Source of the DNA: Micromonospora polyrhachis
Lineage (GTDB): Bacteria > Actinomycetota > Actinomycetes > Mycobacteriales > Micromonosporaceae
Assembly: GCF_014203835.1 (NCBI RefSeq)
Contig: NZ_JACHJW010000001.1
Span: 1,550,001-1,614,000, forward strand
Reading direction: 5' to 3'
DNA length: 64,000 nt
The notes below the pieces were generated by a model. It saw only the letters and a program-made list of their open reading frames with translations. It did no database searches and had not been told where the DNA came from. The position numbers and the translations under genes are program-made. Positions 1-7,187 of the stretch are shown here, in pieces; the stretch's first letter is position 1, and every line of letters begins with the position of its first letter.

Positions 1-405
1 GTGTGCGATCTCGGCGGGCAGGGCGGCACCACCCTCGGATACCGCCAAGCCGCCAAAGGTGCGCTGGTCGACGAAGCGCAGCTGCGGCCCATCGTCGTCG
101 AAGGTGAACCGCACCCGTAGGTGCGTCTCGTCCGGCGCCTCCGCCGGCTGCACGAGAAGTTGCCCGGACATGCCGAGGTGCCCGACGATCGCGTCACCGC
201 TGTCCAGCGGCAGCCAGAGGTACTTGCCGCGCCGGCACGCGTCGAGCACGGTCCGCCCGACAAGTACGGTGGCGAAGTGCTCCGCGCCGGGCAGGTGCCG
301 CCGGATGGCGCGCGGGTGGTGCACCTCGACGGTGGCGATCCGCCGGCCGGCCACCCATCTGGCCACCCCCTGCCGGACCGTCTCCACCTCGGGCAGCTCA
401 GGCAC
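1..405 (-). CDS. mutM: Formamidopyrimidine-DNA glycosylase, N-terminal part (runs off the window)
   Basis: Bifunctional base-excision-repair glycosylase/AP lyase that removes 8-oxoguanine and formamidopyrimidines. The visible 135 residues begin with the diagnostic [10 protein letters not shown]; after removal of the initiator the N-terminal proline is the catalytic nucleophile, followed by the conserved glutamate. The conserved HLGMSGQL stretch is also present. The GTG start at 405 lies inside the end of rnc (stop at 398-400), so the two are translationally overlapped. The C-terminal part with the H2TH and zinc finger lies beyond base 1. Confidence 0.95.
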   Translation of the reverse strand, partial: MPELPEVETVRQGVARWVAGRRIATVEVHHPRAIRRHLPGAEHFATVLVGRTVLDACRRGKYLWLPLDSGDAIVGHLGMSGQLLVQPAEAPDETHLRVRFTFDDDGPQLRFVDQRTFGGLAVSEGGAALPAEIAH

Positions 406-1258
406 CCGGCCCCCCGCGCTCCGGCGACGCCTCCTGCCTGGCCCGCGATCCCTGATCCGGCAGCGTCTCCGGCCCGGCCGGTGACCCCTGCTCCGGCGTC
501 ACCAGCCCGGTCGACTCCACCGGCTCCACGGCCCCGGTCGGTTCGGCGGTCTGCTCGGAGAGTGTGCGCCAGGCCGTCTCCGCGGCGCGCTGTTCGGCCT
601 CCTTCTTGCTGCGGCCCTCAGCCCCGCCGTACCGGTTGCCGGCCACCACCACCCAGGCGGTGAACGTCTTCAGGTGATCCGGCCCCGCCTCGTCGATACG
701 GTATTCCGGGACACCGAGCCCCAGGGCGGCGGTCAGCTCCTGGAGGCTGGTCTTCCAGTCCAGCGCCGCGCCCCGACCGGCGGACTCTGCCATCAGCGGG
801 TCGAACAGCCGGTGGATCACGGTCGAGGCGGTGTCCAGCCCGTACTGGAGGTAGATCGCGCCGAGTAGCGCCTCCAGGGTGTCCGCCAGGATGCTCGCCT
901 TGTCCCGGCCGCCGGTGATCTCCTCGCCCCGCCCCAGCAGCAGGTACGACCCCAACCCCTCCGGCCCCAACCCCCGGGCTACGTCCGCCAGCGCCCGCAT
1001 GTTGACCACGCTCGCCCGGAGCTTGGCCAGTTGCCCTTCGGGCAGGTCGGGATGGTTGTTGAAGAGCGCCGCCGTGATCACCACGCCGAGCACCGAGTCG
1101 CCGAGGAACTCCAGCCGTTCGTTGGTGGGCAGCCCACCGTTCTCGTACGCGAACGACCGGTGGGTCAACGCGCGTTCCAGCAGTTCCGGGTCGAGCGAGA
1201 CGCCGAACGCCGCCTCCAGATGTCCGACGGGCGCTCGCCGCCGCTTGTCGTTGCTCAT
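398..1258 (-). CDS. rnc: Ribonuclease III
   Basis: Double-strand-specific endoribonuclease for rRNA and mRNA processing, 286 aa. The family signature [13 protein letters not shown] is at residues 46-58, with acidic catalytic residues around E50, D54, D126 and E129; a dsRNA-binding domain covers about 168-235. The last 50 residues (Pro/Glu/Gly-rich) are an extra disordered tail. Its ATG overlaps the stop of a nine-codon minicistron created by a 26-bp duplication at the plsX junction. The stop overlaps the mutM start, as in other actinobacteria where rnc and fpg are adjacent. Confidence 0.96.
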   Translation of the reverse strand: MSNDKRRRAPVGHLEAAFGVSLDPELLERALTHRSFAYENGGLPTNERLEFLGDSVLGVVITAALFNNHPDLPEGQLAKLRASVVNMRALADVARGLGPEGLGSYLLLGRGEEITGGRDKASILADTLEALLGAIYLQYGLDTASTVIHRLFDPLMAESAGRGAALDWKTSLQELTAALGLGVPEYRIDEAGPDHLKTFTAWVVVAGNRYGGAEGRSKKEAEQRAAETAWRTLSEQTAEPTGAVEPVESTGLVTPEQGSPAGPETLPDQGSRARQEASPERGGPGA

Positions 1259-1293
1259 GCGGTTACCCGCTTGTCGTTGCTCATGCGGTTACC
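1243..1293. repeat. 26-bp tandem duplication at the plsX/rnc junction
   Basis: A unit beginning GCTTGTCGTTGCTCATGCGG occurs twice with period 26 (from 1243 and from 1269). It contains the end of plsX and the first codons of rnc, so the ATGA stop-start overlap is present twice. Confidence 0.95.
1255..1284 (-). CDS. Nine-codon minicistron between plsX and rnc
   Basis: Reads MSNDKRVTA then TGA. Its ATG overlaps the plsX TGA and its own TGA overlaps the rnc ATG, giving two consecutive ATGA couplings. The first six codons copy the start of rnc and the last three copy the end of plsX, as expected from the tandem duplication. It may be translated as a relay that keeps rnc coupled to plsX; no independent function is suggested. 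Confidence 0.55.
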   Translation of the reverse strand: MSNDKRVTA

Positions 1294-2357
1294 TCGGTGT
1301 TGGTCGTGCGGATATCCCGGCCGGAATCGGCGAGCAGCGTGGAGATCGCCGCGGCGGCACCGCGACGATGCAGGTGGGCGGCGAGGGCGATGCCGGAGGC
1401 GACGTCGTCGCCGCGGGCCGCCCCGTGGCAGACGACGACAGAACCGGCGATGCCCAGCAGCGCGGCGGCCCGTGGGGCCCCACCGCTCGCCGGGGGGCCA
1501 CCGGCCATGGCGTACGCCCCTTCGATCGCCTTGAGTAGCACGTTTCCGGTGAATCCGTCGGTGACGACCACGTCGGCGCGCGCGCCGTGCCCCAGTTCGT
1601 ACCCCTCGACCAACCCGATGTAGCGCCCGCCGACAGGCAGCGGCTGGTCGGCGAGCACCGGGTCGGCCGCCCGTCGGGCCCGATCGCCCTTGCCTGCCTC
1701 GGTACCGACGGAGAGCAACCCGATCCGGGGTTCGACGACCGCGTGGGCGACCGATGCGTAGGCAGCACCGAGCACCGCGTGTCGGGACAGGGTGGCCGGG
1801 CTCGCCTCCAGCGACCCGCCCACGTCGAGCAGTACGACCGGGCCGGCGAGCGCGGGCAGGGTGGCGACCAGAGCGGGTCGGCGTACGCCGGGCCAGCGCC
1901 CGAGCAGGAGCGCTGCGGCGGTCACCGTGGCGCCGGTGGCCCCGGCCGAGACCACGGCGTCGGCGGCACCTTCAGCGACGCTGGCCACGGCAGCCCGTAC
2001 GGAGGTGTCGGCTCGGCCGGATCGGGCCGGTTGGTCGGCTGCGGCGACGTTGTGGGCGGCCCGGATGGAGATCCGGTGCCGCTGGGTCGGGGGCAGCACG
2101 TCACGGACCCCGTCGGCCACCTCGGGTGGCCCGACGAGCACTAGGTGCAGGTCGGGGTCGGCGTCGAACGCCCGCAGAGCGCCGTCAACCACGACGGCGG
2201 GAGCCTCGTCCCCGCCGAGGAGGTCAACGGCGATCCGCGCGGTGCCCGGCTCCACGGGAACGCCGGCCGAGAGTTCACGGCCGGCGTTGGTGGAAGCCGG
2301 TGCACCGGGCAGTCGCCGGGGCGCGCGAGCCACCCGACCGGTGGTCGGGGGCGTCAC
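1281..2357 (-). CDS. plsX: Phosphate acyltransferase PlsX
   Basis: Converts acyl-ACP to acyl-phosphate, the first step of phosphatidic acid synthesis in the PlsX/PlsY route. Family features are [13 protein letters not shown] near the N-terminus (usually RIAVDAMGGDxAP), the SAGATGAT segment and [13 protein letters not shown]. About 358 aa from the GTG at 2357; a GTG at 2255, just before the Rossmann-like strand, would give a more typical N-terminus, so the start is uncertain. Lies between rpmF and rnc, a common actinobacterial order. The LLGG in place of AMGG is an unusual variant. Confidence 0.92.
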   Translation of the reverse strand: MTPPTTGRVARAPRRLPGAPASTNAGRELSAGVPVEPGTARIAVDLLGGDEAPAVVVDGALRAFDADPDLHLVLVGPPEVADGVRDVLPPTQRHRISIRAAHNVAAADQPARSGRADTSVRAAVASVAEGAADAVVSAGATGATVTAAALLLGRWPGVRRPALVATLPALAGPVVLLDVGGSLEASPATLSRHAVLGAAYASVAHAVVEPRIGLLSVGTEAGKGDRARRAADPVLADQPLPVGGRYIGLVEGYELGHGARADVVVTDGFTGNVLLKAIEGAYAMAGGPPASGGAPRAAALLGIAGSVVVCHGAARGDDVASGIALAAHLHRRGAAAAISTLLADSGRDIRTTNTEVTA

Positions 2358-2370
2358 TAGGCGTCCGGCG

Positions 2371-2544
2371 TCAGACTTCGAGAACCTGACGACCGTTGTA
2401 GGTGCCGCAGACACCACACGCGGTGTGCGCCAGCTTCGGCGACTTGCACTGCGGGCACGCCACGGTCGGGACCGCCGCAACCTTCCAGTTCGCCCGGCGG
2501 GACCGAGTGTTGCTGCGCGACATCTTGCGCTTGGGGACGGCCAC
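2371..2544 (-). CDS. rpmF: 50S ribosomal protein L32
   Basis: 57 aa starting at GTG (MAVPKRKMSRSNTRSRRA) with the zinc-binding pattern CPQCKSPK...CGVCGTYNGR, so this is the Cys-containing (zinc) form. It sits 5 bp downstream of the yceD stop and just before plsX; the yceD-rpmF-plsX order is widely conserved. It is short but its sequence is unmistakable. Confidence 0.96.
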   Translation of the reverse strand: MAVPKRKMSRSNTRSRRANWKVAAVPTVACPQCKSPKLAHTACGVCGTYNGRQVLEV

Positions 2545-2549
2545 GGTTC

Positions 2550-3113
2550 TTACTCCTCTTGACGGGTCAGTTGCGACAGGCCAGCCCAGCGGGGGTCGAT
2601 CTGCTGGTGGCTGTGGTCAGCCGGCAGCTCGTCCCAGTGCACCCCGCATTCGGGGCACAGCCCTGGGCAGTCGTCTCGGCACAGCGGGTTGGTCGGCAGT
2701 GTGAGCACCACCGCATCCCGCAACACCGGCTCCAGGTCGATCAGATCGCCCTGCATCCGGCCCACCTCGTCCTCGTCGGCCGTCTCGTCCGTGGTGCTGT
2801 TCTCGTAGGCGTACAGCTCCTGGATCTTGACAGCCAGCGAGTCCCTGATCGGGCGCAGGCAGCGGCCACACTCGCCTTCGATGGGGCCGGAGACGGTCCC
2901 GGAGACGAGCACGCCCTCGGACACCGACTCAAGCCTCAGGTTGAGGCTCAGGTCTGCGCCCTCTGGCACACCGATCAGCTCCAGCCCGAGGTCCGCCGGC
3001 GCCGGCACCACCCGCTCGACCGTACGCAACGCGCCAGGTCGGCGCGGCAGTTCCCTCGTGTCGAGGACCAGCGGCGACCTGGGGCTGAGTGTCTTTGGCG
3101 AAGGTTTAGGCAT
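2550..3113 (-). CDS. YceD/DUF177 family protein
   Basis: 187 aa. DUF177 proteins are almost always encoded next to rpmF and are implicated in 23S rRNA metabolism. Visible features are the CGRCLRPI motif in the middle and a C-terminal CRDDCPGLCPECG cluster, which together could bind zinc, with an acidic linker (TTDETADEDEVG) between them. The ATG at 3113 follows the LSPRSP-rich N-terminus. Homologue of M. tuberculosis Rv2926c by position. Confidence 0.9.
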   Translation of the reverse strand: MPKPSPKTLSPRSPLVLDTRELPRRPGALRTVERVVPAPADLGLELIGVPEGADLSLNLRLESVSEGVLVSGTVSGPIEGECGRCLRPIRDSLAVKIQELYAYENSTTDETADEDEVGRMQGDLIDLEPVLRDAVVLTLPTNPLCRDDCPGLCPECGVHWDELPADHSHQQIDPRWAGLSQLTRQEE

Positions 3114-3231
3114 AGTCAGACTCCGGCCTGTGTGCGGCCGACATGTCAGGTTACCTGGGCAGGGAGCCCAACGTCGAACCGGGGCACCCTGCCGAGGCAG
3201 GCCGAGGGCAACTCAAGACGCCGAGGGCAAC

Positions 3232-3753
3232 TCAGAACGACAGGGGACGCTCGCTCTCCTCGGCGGCGAAGGTCCCGATCTCCCGGAGCGCGTGCATCTT
3301 GTCCCGGCCGCGCTCGATCGAGGCAAGCGCCCGGGTGAGGAACTGCTCGAAGTTGGCCAGCGCGGTGTCGACGTAGTCGTCGACCTCCTCGCGTAGCCGC
3401 TGGGCCTCGGCCCGCGCCTCCGCGACGATCCGGGCCCCCTCGTGCTCCGCCGATACGGTGATCTCGTTCACCGAGACGAGCCGGGCGTGCTCGGCCTCCG
3501 CCTCGCTGATGATCCGGTCGGCCTCCCGCTTCCCGGCGTCCATGATCTTGTCCCGCTCCGCCAGGAGCACAGCGGCCCGACGCAGGTCGGCGGGGAGTTC
3601 GGCGCGCATCTCGTCGAGAATGGCGATCATTTCCCCGCGGTCCACCATGCAGTTGTTGCGCGACATCGGGACGGATCGCGCCGCCTCCACCATGGCGATG
3701 ATCTCGTCGATGCGGTCGAGCGGGTCCACCGGTACCTCACTCCTGCCTGTCAT
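3232..3753 (-). CDS. DivIVA-like coiled-coil protein
   Basis: 173 aa, almost wholly helical. DPLDRIDEIIAMVEAARSVPMSRNNCMVDRGEMIAILDEMR is followed by a long Ala/Glu/Arg coiled coil (residues about 45-140) resembling DivIVA/AtpF-like proteins of actinomycetes. By position it matches the gene between yceD and the coaD-rsmD group in mycobacteria (Rv2927c type). The likely role is organising membrane or cell-pole proteins. No enzymatic motif is visible. Family assignment rests on coiled-coil pattern and synteny. Confidence 0.8.
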   Translation of the reverse strand: MTGRSEVPVDPLDRIDEIIAMVEAARSVPMSRNNCMVDRGEMIAILDEMRAELPADLRRAAVLLAERDKIMDAGKREADRIISEAEAEHARLVSVNEITVSAEHEGARIVAEARAEAQRLREEVDDYVDTALANFEQFLTRALASIERGRDKMHALREIGTFAAEESERPLSF

Positions 3754-4006
3754 TAGTCAGCCGAACCTCCATGATGCGACGTCCGACCGAGTTGCAGCTC
3801 ACCCAATGATGCGTCCCGGACACAACCTGGTGGCCAAACCTCTTTCCGCGCGGCGCGTCGCCGCACTGCCCGATCGCCTCGCACCAGACCCCACCGGCGC
3901 GGCCCGGCGGGTCGGGCCCACCCGCTGGCCGGGCCCACCGGCTGAGTGCCCCCGGCCGGCTGGGCGAGCCCACCCCCCGCCGGGCGAGTCCACCCGCTGT
4001 AGGTGG
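3754..4006. repeat. Intergenic gap with degenerate GC-rich repeats
   Basis: Gap between two minus-strand genes. From about 3895 to 4015 short units related to GGGCCCACCCGCTGG recur with variations. No coding potential on either strand is convincing, and no clear hairpin with a T-tract is present. Confidence 0.6.
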
Positions 4007-4507
4007 TCAGGTGGGCTGACCGGGCTCCCGGTTCGCGGTGAGCCGCTGCCGCAGTAGGTCACCGACCAGGTCCGGGACGTGCGCCGAGACGTCTCCGCCC
4101 CACTTGGCCACATCCTTGACCAGACTCGACGACAGGAACGAATAGAGCGGGTTGGTCGGCATGAACAGCGTCTCGACCCCGGCGAGCCCGATGTTCATCT
4201 GCGCCATCTGCAACTCGTAGTCGAAGTCGCTGACCGCCCGCAGGCCCTTGATCAGGACTGCCGCCTGCTGGGCGCGGCAGAAGTCCACCAGCAGCCCGCG
4301 GAAGGATTCGACTCGGACATTCGGGTAGGAGGCGGTCACCTCGCGGAGCATGTCGAGCCGCTCGTCGATGGTGAACAGACCACTCTTCGACTGATTGATC
4401 AGCACACCGACGATCACCTCGTCGAACAGTCGGCTAGCCCGACCGATGATGTCCAGGTGACCGTTGGTGACCGGATCGAACGAGCCGGGACAGACCGCAC
4501 GTCTCAT
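4007..4507 (-). CDS. coaD: Phosphopantetheine adenylyltransferase
   Basis: Fourth step of coenzyme A synthesis (4'-phosphopantetheine + ATP to dephospho-CoA). 166 aa, the normal length. Nucleotidyltransferase signature PGSFDPVTNGHLDII lies at the N-terminus (the T/HxGH motif), and the C-terminal SSSLVKDVAKWGGDVS is typical. The ATG at 4507 overlaps the rsmD stop (ATGA), which fixes the start and shows coupling to rsmD, as in most actinobacteria. Confidence 0.97.
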   Translation of the reverse strand: MRRAVCPGSFDPVTNGHLDIIGRASRLFDEVIVGVLINQSKSGLFTIDERLDMLREVTASYPNVRVESFRGLLVDFCRAQQAAVLIKGLRAVSDFDYELQMAQMNIGLAGVETLFMPTNPLYSFLSSSLVKDVAKWGGDVSAHVPDLVGDLLRQRLTANREPGQPT

Positions 4508-5067
4508 GAGCGGCGACCGTACCAAAGTGTGGTCTCCCCGTACCGCCGGCTGCGCTGCGCAGTGACTCCTTCCACCCACTCGACCGTTCCGCTACGAGTG
4601 GAGCGTTCCACCACGACCACGGCGTCCGCCGCCAGCCAGCCACCGTCGGCGAGTGCGGCCAGCATCGCGGCGACCTCCTCGTCGGGTACGGCGTACGGCG
4701 GGTCGGCGAAGACCACGTCGTACGGTCCGCCCTCCGGGCCGGCGGCGAGCACCTGCGCCACCTTGCCGGTCGCCAGCTTCGCGGCCGGGGTGGCGCGCAG
4801 CGTCGCCAGGTTGTCCCGAATGATCCGGGCGGCCCTGGGATCGGATTCGACCAGTAGTACGTGACCGGCCCCTCGGGACAATGCTTCCAACCCGACCGCA
4901 CCAGATCCGGCGTACAAATCGAGGAATCGACTGTCCGTCAGGTCGGTCATGGTGTCCAAAGCACTGAATAGCGCCTCGCGCACCCGGTCGGAAGTAGGTC
5001 GGGTGTTCGCCCCGGCTGGCGCGACGATGCGCCGACCACCAAACGTTCCGGCGATGATCCGGGTCAC
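4504..5067 (-). CDS. rsmD: 16S rRNA (guanine966-N2)-methyltransferase RsmD
   Basis: SAM-dependent N2 methyltransferase, 187 aa. The N-terminal MTRIIAGTFGGRRI and RPTSDRVREALF are family hallmarks. The SAM loop is DLYAGSGAVGLEALSRGA, and the catalytic N6/N2-type motif DPPY is in VVFADPPYAVPDEEV. First gene of the rsmD-coaD pair; its promoter must lie in the divergent gap toward the LPXTG gene. Confidence 0.96.
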   Translation of the reverse strand: MTRIIAGTFGGRRIVAPAGANTRPTSDRVREALFSALDTMTDLTDSRFLDLYAGSGAVGLEALSRGAGHVLLVESDPRAARIIRDNLATLRATPAAKLATGKVAQVLAAGPEGGPYDVVFADPPYAVPDEEVAAMLAALADGGWLAADAVVVVERSTRSGTVEWVEGVTAQRSRRYGETTLWYGRRS

Positions 5068-5367
5068 CTCTGTCCTCCCTGCATGACCTTGACGTTACGC
5101 GAAGGTCGACTGTCGCCTGATCGACACGGGAAGTAGGCAAAAACAGGGTGCGCACTCACGTTCGGTAGAGGATTCATCTCGGCTTCACAACATCATTCTT
5201 AAGATTCCCTGAGGGACGTTGCGGCGGGTGCGCAACCGTTAAGGTCTGGCGCTGGGCGGGCACGGTTGGCCGACCGTCCGGCATCGGGCACTTATTCGAA
5301 AAGATCCGATCCCCACGTTCGCCGCCTTGTCGCCACGCTTCTACCCCCCTCTCTTCCAGGAGCACGC
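5068..5367. promoter_or_regulatory. Divergent intergenic region rsmD / LPXTG gene
   Basis: About 300 bp that must hold promoters for both directions. Visible items are a 6-bp inverted repeat GACCTT...AAGGTC near 5086-5108 and the AGGAG ribosome site just before the GTG at 5368. No riboswitch or operator of known type was recognised. Confidence 0.35.
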
Positions 5368-6867
5368 GTGATCCGTCCAAAGCTGTCGCTAAAGCGACCG
5401 CTGGCATTTCTGGGGGCCGTCTTCGTCGGCCTCACGGCGGCGGTAGCCGTCGCCGCGCCCGCGAGCGCCCACCACACCGAGATCAAGGGCACGGTGGTCT
5501 GCGAGCCCACCACCGGCAAGAAGGTCATCACCTGGACCGTGACCCACAGCGAAACGAAGAAGTACGCCACCCTGGTCGAGGTCAAGTCCAGCATCGACAC
5601 TCCGGTCAAGGACATCCAGGGCACCGTTCTCACCCCCAAGGGCAAGAAGGGTGACTCGGTCTCCGGCGTCCAGGAGGTGCCCGGCGACGCAACCGGAACG
5701 GTCGAGCTGACCGTCTTCGCCCGCTGGTCCAAGGATGGAAAGACCTCGGAGGGCAAGAACAAGTACGAGAACACCAGCAAGGGCCGGGTCAACCTCGGCA
5801 AGGACACCTGCGCACAGACACCGCCGCCCTGCGTCGAGGCCGGTCAGGCGAAGTTCAAGCACACCTTCGACGGTCCCAACGGCGTCGCCACCGTCGAACT
5901 CGACGGCGAACTGCCGCTGTGCCAGGGCGTCAAGCAGTCGTTCACCCTGGTGTCGTACTTCGCGCCCCGGCCGGAGTTCTCCGTCCCGCAGTACGTCTAT
6001 GGCGAACCGGATACGGACACCATCGAGGCCGGCAAGACCAAGATCGAGCTGAAGGTCGAACTGCCGGACTGCAACACCCAGGTCGACCTGATCTGGGGTG
6101 GCCGGGACCAGGTCATCGAGGAGATCGTCAAGGACGGCCCGACCTACGGCAACAAGAAGCTGGGCAGCCCGGGTGCGCCGGGCAGCCGGTCCAAGGGCCC
6201 GCAGGGCTGGTACAACGGCGGTACCAAGGCCTGCCAGCAGCCGGCCATGGACTTCGTGTCCAACTGCGACGGCACGGTGATCGTCAACCTGAGCAACAAC
6301 GGCAAGATCAGCAAGTACCCGGTGGAGTTCACCATCACCGCCGGCAACTTCAGCAAGAAGGTCACCGTCGCCCCCAACAAGGCCGAAAGCGTCGAGGTCC
6401 CGGCCAGCGACGCCGCCGAGATCGTGGTGACGGCCGACGGCATCGAGCCGAAGACCTACACCTGGCAGCGGCCGGAGGACTGCGCCCTGCCGACCGTGGT
6501 CGTCGAGTCCGACTGCGAGAACTTCACCGTCGCGGTGAAGAACCCGGAGGGTGTCACCCCGGCGACCGCGAAGATCGCCTTCGGCGGCAAGACCGAGACG
6601 GTGACCGTGCCGGCCGGTGAGACCAAGACCGTCAAGTTCCCAGCCAAGGAAACCGGAACCGCCGCGACCGTCACCTTCGAGGGCCTGGACGTCGAGCCGT
6701 TCGAGGCGGTCTACGAGAAGCCGGCCACCTGCGGTGGTGGCGGTGGTGGCCTGCCGGTGACCGGTGCCGCCGCCGGTGGGATCGCGGCAGGTGCCGTCAT
6801 CCTGCTGGGTGCCGGTGTCGCCCTGTTCCTGGTGGCTCGTCGCCGCCGGCTGCGGTTCACCGCCTGA
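5368..6867 (+). CDS. LPXTG-anchored secreted surface protein
   Basis: 499 aa from a GTG with a good AGGAG site. A signal peptide (KRPLAFLGAVFVGLTAAVAVAAPASA, cleavage after ASA near residue 32) is followed by a Thr/Lys-rich ectodomain with paired cysteines. A Gly-rich spacer, the sortase motif LPVTG (residues 462-466), a hydrophobic helix and the RRRRLR tail complete a class-E-like sorting signal. Several segments look like repeated beta-sandwich modules (for example VVESDCENFTVAVKNP and FVSNCDGTVIVNLSNN). Ligand or structural role unknown. It ends 320 bp before the convergent recG and is followed by two hairpins. Confidence 0.88.
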   Translation: MIRPKLSLKRPLAFLGAVFVGLTAAVAVAAPASAHHTEIKGTVVCEPTTGKKVITWTVTHSETKKYATLVEVKSSIDTPVKDIQGTVLTPKGKKGDSVSGVQEVPGDATGTVELTVFARWSKDGKTSEGKNKYENTSKGRVNLGKDTCAQTPPPCVEAGQAKFKHTFDGPNGVATVELDGELPLCQGVKQSFTLVSYFAPRPEFSVPQYVYGEPDTDTIEAGKTKIELKVELPDCNTQVDLIWGGRDQVIEEIVKDGPTYGNKKLGSPGAPGSRSKGPQGWYNGGTKACQQPAMDFVSNCDGTVIVNLSNNGKISKYPVEFTITAGNFSKKVTVAPNKAESVEVPASDAAEIVVTADGIEPKTYTWQRPEDCALPTVVVESDCENFTVAVKNPEGVTPATAKIAFGGKTETVTVPAGETKTVKFPAKETGTAATVTFEGLDVEPFEAVYEKPATCGGGGGGLPVTGAAAGGIAAGAVILLGAGVALFLVARRRRLRFTA

Positions 6868-6965
6868 GGCTGAGCCTGGCCCCCTGAGGCTGCATCTGGC
6901 CCAGTGGGACGGTAAGCCTGACCCACTGAAAGCTGAGCCTGGCCCAGTGGGGCGGTAAGCCAGAA
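6868..6965. repeat. Short degenerate tandem repeats after the LPXTG gene
   Basis: Units of the form GCTGAGCCTGGCCCAGTGGG / GGTAAGCC recur three to four times with small changes. Non-coding. Confidence 0.7.
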
Positions 6966-6984
6966 CCACAACTGAATTGACCGC

Positions 6985-7024
6985 CCGAGGGCGGGTTGAC
7001 CGAACCCGGTCAGCCCGCCCTCGG
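6985..7024. terminator. Terminator hairpin after the LPXTG gene
   Basis: 17-bp stem CCGAGGGCGGGTTGACC (6985-7001) pairs with 7008-7024 with one G-T wobble and a 6-nt loop, followed by CGCCTTTCC. A strong intrinsic terminator in this GC context. Confidence 0.85.
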
Positions 7025-7113
7025 CGCCTTTCCCGACCCTCCGCCCCCGTTCAAGGGCATCCACAAAACACCGCAGACTCCCAAAGTCCCCGGCCACAGG
7101 CCCCCAGGAGGGG

Positions 7114-7174
7114 TTGATCATGAAGTTGTGGCACCGAAATGCGACATTCCGGCGCCACAACTTCATGATCAACG
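7114..7174. repeat. 61-nt near-perfect hairpin element between convergent genes
   Basis: A 20-bp perfect inverted repeat (GTTGATCATGAAGTTGTGGC and its complement) encloses a second 8-bp imperfect stem CCGAAATG/CATTCCGG with a 3-nt CGA apex. The whole forms about 29 pairs with two mismatches. It lies 13 bp from the recG stop and is AT-richer than its surroundings. It may act as a bidirectional terminator or be a mobile palindromic unit. Confidence 0.8.
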
Positions 7175-7187
7175 GGGAGAGCGGGGG

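Noticed and set aside
5389..6969. Long minus-strand frame (over 500 codons) opposite the LPXTG gene
   Set aside because: Its product is a mixture of Gly/Asp/Leu/Arg with no motif, while the plus strand has a signal peptide, LPVTG motif and ribosome site.
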